Part shown: one piece after another, positions 37,685-43,349 of the stretch | Layout of the letters: every line of letters begins with the position of its first letter | How positions within the stretch are numbered: the first letter of the stretch is position 1 | Origin: an uncultured Dorea sp. | Lineage (GTDB): Bacteria > Bacillota > Clostridia > Lachnospirales > Lachnospiraceae | Assembly (NCBI GenBank): GCA_947388185.1 | Contig: CANDQP010000013.1 | Location: forward strand, 1-43,349 | Reading direction: 5' to 3' | DNA length: 43,349 bases | Notes under the pieces: model-generated | Told to the model about the DNA's origin: nothing | The model's database searches: none | Seen by the model: the letters and a program-made list of their open reading frames with translations, nothing else | Made by a program: the position numbers and the translations under genes

Positions 37685-38481
37685 GCCCCCTTCCCAACCA
37701 CTTCCGACATCGGAACTGCATAAACCGTCCGCTTTAATCCGCTGCAGGACAGGGAGCTGTGATACCTGTCTCCAGAATCTGTAATATATACTCCTCTCTT
37801 CCCATGCCCCATGCAGCGTTCACAGGGATAATATTTTCCCCCTCCGTTATTGCGGAGCCCCTCGAGCTCTTCTGGCTGAACCATATGGATCGATAATTCC
37901 AAATATGTACAGTGATAATCCTTATGATAGACAAGGCCCGTCTCTGTCACATATACCGTCTTCTCATCATCCTTTTCGAATCCCGGCTTCTCATATCCGA
38001 CCCACGCCTTTATCCGCATTTTTTCCCGGCATGTGACCGGCGGCACTCCAAACATCGGAATCGGCAGGCGGATCTGATACGTTACTTCCAGTTCTCCGAT
38101 ACCGGTCCGGGAAGACATCCTGGAACCGCCGCACCGTATCCCGCCGCTTCCTCCTTCCACAATACTCCGGTCCAGCCTATTGGCGCCTGCTGCATGGACC
38201 ACATCATCTTCCAGCCGTGCCGGCAATACAGCCGTGAGCATGTATGCCTCCTCTGCGGCTTCTTTCCCCGCATATTGAAGCCCTGAGCGCACTGCCGTAC
38301 GAATAGCTGTCATCTCCATCAAATACAGAAGGCTCACCACGGCAAGGAAGAATATGGGTACAGCCATCGCTGCCTCCACTGTGATGCTGCCTTTTCTTGT
38401 TCTTCCTTCAGAGACAGATGCAGATATCCTCCCGGTAATGTATGAATAGATAGATTTTGAGGGGAGCTGTTTCTTATTCAT
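37663..38481 (-). CDS. TadE-like protein with duplicated YHxxxxC...CxxC module
   Basis: 'KGSITVEAAMAVPIFFLAVVSLLYLMEMTAIRT'; two copies of VYxTxxGxxYH..C..L....CxRC. Confidence 0.82.
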   Translation of the reverse strand: MNKKQLPSKSIYSYITGRISASVSEGRTRKGSITVEAAMAVPIFFLAVVSLLYLMEMTAIRTAVRSGLQYAGKEAAEEAYMLTAVLPARLEDDVVHAAGANRLDRSIVEGGSGGIRCGGSRMSSRTGIGELEVTYQIRLPIPMFGVPPVTCREKMRIKAWVGYEKPGFEKDDEKTVYVTETGLVYHKDYHCTYLELSIHMVQPEELEGLRNNGGGKYYPCERCMGHGKRGVYITDSGDRYHSSLSCSGLKRTVYAVPMSEVVGKGACSRCGR

Positions 38482-38593
38482 CGAACGAATCCTTCTCCTT
38501 TCTTTATATTTTTGTCCTATATTTGGATCCTGCTATTTCTTTTGGATTTCTAAGATATCCGGAAGGATATCTGTATCTGTCCCTGTTGATTTA

Positions 38594-39997
38594 CTATCGG
38601 TAACCATAATACGTCTTAAAATCATAACGGATTCCTCTTCTTAAGCTGCAGACCGACTTCATCTCTAACCGGCTGACACACAGATCAGCCCGAAAATACA
38701 TCTGTCCATGTACTTTTCTAAGATTCTGTTCTATGATATCGAGCGCCCGCAGCGCGGCCGTGTCCTTCTTCGTCAGAAACAACAGAATCCGAAGATATTC
38801 CGAATAATCCAGCCCATTTTCCGCATCCCGGCCTTCACTATGGTCTTCCTCCGTTCCAAGAGTGAGAAGCTTCGACAATTGAAGCTGCCAGCTCTCTTTT
38901 GTTTTGATCAGCGGCACCTTATTTCCCTTCAGCAGCGACCTAAGATCCATCACAGACTCTCCGTAAGCCCAGGCCAGGAGAATCCCCTGCGCAGCGGCTT
39001 CCGTAATCGCCGGTACTGCTAACAGCGTACACAGGGTAAGCGCCATGGATTCTGCCTCTGCTCTCATCTCACTGTCCGTCTGGATATACGTATAGTTTGG
39101 AACAAACCGCATAAGCAACAGCTTCTTTACAACCGACTCCAGATTCTCCCGGTCGCTGCCCTTTCCCGCCAGAATATACTCCACTTCATACATAACCGGA
39201 CGCAGTCCGTCCGCATCCAGGGAAGCCGCATCCGGGGATGCACCTGGAGTATTGTCTGTAAATCTGGTAAAATGCTCCAGAAGATATTCCCCCAGAATCA
39301 GAGAAGACAGATTCCCGTTCTCTTCCCCGACATCCGCAAATTCCCCGTATCCTGTATTTCGTTCTCTTGCCGACAACAATTCCTGACTGTCCACCCGTTT
39401 CTCCGATACTGTCCTATCCTTTGGCACTACCAGTGACAATATCGGTGATTTCTTTAACTGCCCTGCATATGCGATAGGGTTTCCTTCGTCAGGCAATTCT
39501 CCGTCCTGTTCACTTAGCAGCTCATCCAGGCGATCCTGGCACGCCTGGTCTTCCCGGGCATACGACTCTGCCTTCTCTTCCTGCTGCCCCCACACAGATG
39601 TCATTCCCAGCATATCCTTCATCACATTCAGCCCGTACTTATGCTCCATGTATGCCGAGATCTGGCCACAGAACCCAAGACACCCCCGGTCCGTAAGGAA
39701 CTGGATCCGCTCCAGTTCATGCTCCATGCTTCCGGCGCCGTAATATGTCAGTCTGTCTATAATATTCTGCTCCCCATACTGCCCCGTCTCATAGCTGCCG
39801 TCCAATGCAAATATATCATACTCCTCCAGAAGCTCCTTCTGATACTCCGCAAAGACACTTTCCATTGCCCGGTCCGTATCGGCTCTCCGATAATTCTTGG
39901 CCAACTGGATAGACGCGCTCTCCATGATTCCCCCGATAAAGGCAACCAACAGAATAAAGATCAGGCTCAGAAATGCCGTCACCTCTCCCCTGCACAT
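38594..39997 (-). CDS. DUF5702-type pilus cluster protein
   Basis: 'GEVTAFLSLIFILLVAFIGGIMESASIQLAKNYRRADTDRAMESVFAEYQKELLEEYDIFALD'; upstream part of tracked ORF overlaps the Flp pilin in another frame. Confidence 0.78.
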   Translation of the reverse strand: MCRGEVTAFLSLIFILLVAFIGGIMESASIQLAKNYRRADTDRAMESVFAEYQKELLEEYDIFALDGSYETGQYGEQNIIDRLTYYGAGSMEHELERIQFLTDRGCLGFCGQISAYMEHKYGLNVMKDMLGMTSVWGQQEEKAESYAREDQACQDRLDELLSEQDGELPDEGNPIAYAGQLKKSPILSLVVPKDRTVSEKRVDSQELLSARERNTGYGEFADVGEENGNLSSLILGEYLLEHFTRFTDNTPGASPDAASLDADGLRPVMYEVEYILAGKGSDRENLESVVKKLLLMRFVPNYTYIQTDSEMRAEAESMALTLCTLLAVPAITEAAAQGILLAWAYGESVMDLRSLLKGNKVPLIKTKESWQLQLSKLLTLGTEEDHSEGRDAENGLDYSEYLRILLFLTKKDTAALRALDIIEQNLRKVHGQMYFRADLCVSRLEMKSVCSLRRGIRYDFKTYYGYR

Positions 39998-40020
39998 TCC
40001 GCATTTACCGCATACTTGTA

Positions 40021-40197
40021 TCAGATACCTGCACTCTCGCTTACGATCTTGCTGAAAATATTCTGCACCAGACTGGTAAGCTGAGATTTGAAGATAATAA
40101 CCAATCCGATCAACACAACCAGGATCAATATGACCTCTACCACACCGACTCCGTCTTCCTCTTTTAACTTCTTCAACACATACCCCATTCTCCACAT
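40021..40197 (-). CDS. Flp1-family type IVb pilin (58 aa)
   Basis: AAAGGAGG-ttatgat-ATG; MWRMGYVLKKLKEEDGVGVVEVILILVVLIGLVIIFKSQLTSLVQNIFSKIVSESAGI*; absent from ORF track. Confidence 0.92.
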   Translation of the reverse strand: MWRMGYVLKKLKEEDGVGVVEVILILVVLIGLVIIFKSQLTSLVQNIFSKIVSESAGI

Positions 40198-40210
40198 ATC
40201 ATAACCTCCT

Positions 40211-41482
40211 TTATATCTGCACCGACAGAAATGCCGGTACGATCACGATCACCAGGACGATCGCAAGCATCAGGAACATGGGCAGCAGCAGCTTCGTTCC
40301 CGCTTCCTCTCCAAGCCTTCTTGCCCTGGCTTTTCGTTCCTCAAAAGCCTGAATCGCTTCCAGCTTAAGCATCTGTGTCAGCCCCTTCGTCCCTTTTCTT
40401 AAGTTCTGCGACAGCAGCGCCCCAAATCTTACATAGACCTGCACATCACAGCGCTTTCCAAAATTCTCATAACTTTCTGGTTCCGTGACACCGCTCTCCA
40501 TCTCATAACAGGTACGCTTCATCTCCTCATATGCATACCTTTCTCCCCGCGTTCCCTTCTGCCGTTCATAATCCTCCACTACCTTTTTCCAGGCGCGTTT
40601 GGCAGTCATCCCAGCCCCAAGGAAAAGCGTCATCTTGTTCACGATCTCCGGATAATCCAGGAGCATCTGCTGCTTTCTCTCTTCTCTCGCCTTTCCTCTG
40701 TTCTGAATCTCTAACGCATATAACAGAATTCCAATCAACACAGCCATAACTATCAGCACCAGTCCGCGGCGGTCCATTCTCTGATAGTAGGCGGCTTCCT
40801 TGCCTAAGAGCGTGTCTGGAAGCTGGAACTCCCTCTGTACCCGGCTCTCTTCTTCTATCTTCCGGAGCTCTCCTGCCGCCTGTTCTCTGCGCTTCTCCTC
40901 TTCCTCCAATGTCCTGGGGAAAATATTCGCAGTACACTGGTACAATGCCTGTTCTTCCTCATTCTCACTGTAGGTAAGAACGGCGCTTAAGGTAACCAGG
41001 GTTCCTTCCTCCTTCAGCGCATCTTCCTGTATCTCGCCCCTGATATTCATCACATCATAGCGGTCAAGCTCCCAGGCGATCATAACCGGCTCGCCCGGAA
41101 CCTCCGACAATAGATTCATATCCTTCTCAACCCTGTCAAGGCTTCTGTTTTCTCCCAGAATCAGCTTCTCCATGTGCCGGATGACTCTTTGAAATAATTC
41201 CTGGATCTCCTCTGTACTATACTGCTGTTCTGCCACCTGGATCTCTGCGGGGAATCTTACTTCTCCTCCCTCTATCGATACCTCCAGCTCTTCTGTTCTG
41301 CTTCCCTGTCCATATGTATTTCTCTGAATACTCCCATCTGTTTCCCTCACTGAGCGCAGATAATCTGCCGCCAGAAGAAAGATTCCGCCTGCCAGCAGGA
41401 CGCCCACTGCCAACACCTTCACACTTCGATCCTTATCATCCTTACACCAAGATAATAAGCGCCCATATAGATTGCCAAACAT
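40211..41482 (-). CDS. Type II secretion F-domain protein, TadC-like, with long N-terminal ectodomain
   Basis: 'DYPEIVNKMTLFLGAGMTAKRAWKKVVEDY' and C-terminal TM; N-terminal TM followed by ~180-aa region. Confidence 0.85.
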   Translation of the reverse strand: MFGNLYGRLLSWCKDDKDRSVKVLAVGVLLAGGIFLLAADYLRSVRETDGSIQRNTYGQGSRTEELEVSIEGGEVRFPAEIQVAEQQYSTEEIQELFQRVIRHMEKLILGENRSLDRVEKDMNLLSEVPGEPVMIAWELDRYDVMNIRGEIQEDALKEEGTLVTLSAVLTYSENEEEQALYQCTANIFPRTLEEEEKRREQAAGELRKIEEESRVQREFQLPDTLLGKEAAYYQRMDRRGLVLIVMAVLIGILLYALEIQNRGKAREERKQQMLLDYPEIVNKMTLFLGAGMTAKRAWKKVVEDYERQKGTRGERYAYEEMKRTCYEMESGVTEPESYENFGKRCDVQVYVRFGALLSQNLRKGTKGLTQMLKLEAIQAFEERKARARRLGEEAGTKLLLPMFLMLAIVLVIVIVPAFLSVQI

Positions 41483-42213
41483 ACCGTCATCACCCCTATT
41501 CCAAGGATATTCCCATATAAGCAGTCCATGAATTCCGGGAAGCTTAGAGACATATACCCAATGATCGCATAAGGAACCGCCGACATTACCCGGAACTCAT
41601 ACCTCTTGGATGCAAGTATCGTGTCGATCTCCCGCTTCACATCAATCTTATCTCCGATCTGCCTGACCGTATCCTGTATGATCGCGATCATATTGCCGCC
41701 GCTTCTCTTGGCCGCCGCAAATACTGTCACAAAGTTCTGAACATCCTCTGTCTGTGTGCGCTCCCCGAATTCCTCCAGAATCTGCTCCAAAGGCACATGG
41801 ATCTGAAGCTGCCGCGTTATGATCAACAACTCCTTAGAGATCCTTACTCCTTCCGGATAGATCAGCCGAAGTTCCTTCTGCGCTTCCTTGAACGCATTTT
41901 CTACCGAATAACCCGTATTCAGCGCAGAAGACACCGCCTGTATCGCTTCCTTGAACTGCATCTGAAATTCCGTCTCCTTCTTCTTGATCCCCTCTGCTTC
42001 CATCATCCGCAGATGCCAGATCAGCAATGGAATCAACGGAATGGCCATCAGTAAAGACCGGTAATACAGCCACGCCGTAATCATCGTCAAGCCCGCCGCT
42101 TTTGCCGCATACCACAGATACTCTTTCTTCGTCACATCCTGCTGCCAGCAATTCTTCCTGTCACGCGTCACACCCCGCCGCCCAGAGCTTCCCCCGGTGC
42201 GTGATCTCGCCAT
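41419..42213 (-). CDS. Type II secretion F-domain protein, TadB-like
   Basis: 'FKEAIQAVSSALNTGYSVENAFKEAQKEL', 'FAAAKRSGGNMIAIIQDTVRQIGDKIDVKREIDTILASKRYEFRVMS'. Confidence 0.9.
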   Translation of the reverse strand: MARSRTGGSSGRRGVTRDRKNCWQQDVTKKEYLWYAAKAAGLTMITAWLYYRSLLMAIPLIPLLIWHLRMMEAEGIKKKETEFQMQFKEAIQAVSSALNTGYSVENAFKEAQKELRLIYPEGVRISKELLIITRQLQIHVPLEQILEEFGERTQTEDVQNFVTVFAAAKRSGGNMIAIIQDTVRQIGDKIDVKREIDTILASKRYEFRVMSAVPYAIIGYMSLSFPEFMDCLYGNILGIGVMTVCLAIYMGAYYLGVRMIRIEV

Positions 42214-43321
42214 ATTTTCTCCATTCTCCCTGTATCTTCCCATCCTGTTCCCCTGTCTCTATGAATTTATACAGTGTCTTAAGCCGGATCTCGCCGTCCT
42301 CATATCCCAATATCTCCGATGCCTCAAGCACCTTCCGGCTCCTGTCCCTCAACCTTCCCAGATGAACGATCAGATCAATCCCAGAGGCAATCTGTCTCTG
42401 GATAGCCGGGAGCGGCAAGTCCATTCCCATCAAGACCATTGTTTCCAGCCTGCTCAGCATATCCCGCGGACTGTTGGCATGACCGGTGCTTAAGGAACCG
42501 TCATGGCCCGTGTTCAGAGCTTGCAGCATGTCTATCGCCTCCTCGCCGCGCACTTCTCCTACCACGATCCGATCCGGCCGCATCCGAAGCGCCGACCGGA
42601 TCAGATCACGGATCGTAACCGAACCCGTCCCTTCCACATTCGCATTCCTTGCCTCCAGCCTTACCAGATTCGGTACATCCTGAATCTTAAGCTCGGCATT
42701 GTCCTCTATAGTTATGATCCTCTCTGTCTTTGGGATATACTGTGACAGCGCATTTAAGAAGGTGGTCTTCCCTGATCCTGTCCCGCCGCTTATGAAAATG
42801 TTATAGCCTGCCGCCACCAGACCGGCGAGAAATCCCGACACCTCCGCACTGACAGAATTCCAGGATATCAACTGTTCCATGGTAATTGCCTCTTTGGAGA
42901 ATTTGCGGATCGTAACGATCGGCCCGTCCAATGCTATCGGATCCAAGACCACATTGACTCTGGAGCCGTCCTGAAGCCTGGCATCAACGATCGGCGAAGC
43001 CTCGTTTACCAGACGGTTTGACCCTGCAGCGATCTGTTGGACCACATCTTCCAGCTTGTCCTTGGACAGGAACCTCTTACCCGACTGCAGGATCCTGCCG
43101 TTTCTTTCATAGAATATATTCTGCGTTCCATTGATCATAATCTCTGTGATCGTCTCATCCTCCAGGAATTCCTGAAGAAGATCAAGCTTCCGGAATGCAT
43201 TGAACAGCTCCCGGCCCAGTATGGTCTTCTCGTCAAGAGACAGATATTCCTCCTCCGACGCTTCCTTAAGAACATGATAGATCAACTGCGTCAGTTCCTC
43301 GTCTTCAATCTCTCTTGTCAT
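42161..43321 (-). CDS. CpaF/TadA-type secretion ATPase (start may lie beyond right edge)
   Basis: '[22 protein letters not shown]', '[13 protein letters not shown]', '[39 protein letters not shown]'; frame stays open to the window end. Confidence 0.94.
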   Translation of the reverse strand: MTREIEDEELTQLIYHVLKEASEEEYLSLDEKTILGRELFNAFRKLDLLQEFLEDETITEIMINGTQNIFYERNGRILQSGKRFLSKDKLEDVVQQIAAGSNRLVNEASPIVDARLQDGSRVNVVLDPIALDGPIVTIRKFSKEAITMEQLISWNSVSAEVSGFLAGLVAAGYNIFISGGTGSGKTTFLNALSQYIPKTERIITIEDNAELKIQDVPNLVRLEARNANVEGTGSVTIRDLIRSALRMRPDRIVVGEVRGEEAIDMLQALNTGHDGSLSTGHANSPRDMLSRLETMVLMGMDLPLPAIQRQIASGIDLIVHLGRLRDRSRKVLEASEILGYEDGEIRLKTLYKFIETGEQDGKIQGEWRKYGEITHRGKLWAAGCDA

Positions 43322-43349
43322 ATCCAGTCTCTCCAGTATCCTGGCATGG

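Noticed and set aside
1-43349. tRNA, rRNA, riboswitch or intact prophage
   Set aside because: No recognisable tRNA/rRNA sequence or phage structural genes seen by reading; a tRNAscan/cmscan run would be needed to exclude smaller RNA elements.

Overview
The window looks like a stretch of Lachnospiraceae/Clostridia-type chromosome. It is mostly housekeeping genes on the minus strand, with several accessory loci. In order: thioredoxin-like protein; secreted DUF1002-type protein; XRE/MqsA-like HTH plus compact HipA-like kinase pair; glgB; a 1174-aa TPR / Ala-Lys-Glu / acidic-aromatic low-complexity / P-loop ATPase; a ~545-nt apparently non-coding minus-strand unit with its own promoter, dyads and terminator; bioY with a BirA-like operator; ECF sigma plus membrane beta-propeller (putative anti-sigma); aconitase-family hydratase plus PucR/CdaR regulator; sugar ABC ATPase (MsmK/UgpC type); the rsmI-trmN6-ricT-holB-(guanylate kinase-like)-(Orn/Lys/Arg decarboxylase) operon; pgi; mtnN; TSCPD protein; tandem Rpn-family nuclease paralogs; DUF6147-like secreted protein; anti-sigma-like protein; orphan murG; ECF sigma; HIT protein; soluble histidine kinase; rhomboid protease; and a Flp/Tad pilus cluster running off the right edge, including a 58-aa Flp pilin absent from the supplied ORF track. 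The strongest candidate for something undescribed is the structured RNA at about 9422-9966 (minus). The HTH/HipA-like pair, the acidic-repeat ATPase and the Rpn tandem are secondary candidates. I saw no rRNA, tRNA, CRISPR array or intact IS element. All family names come from reading the sequence, with no database search.
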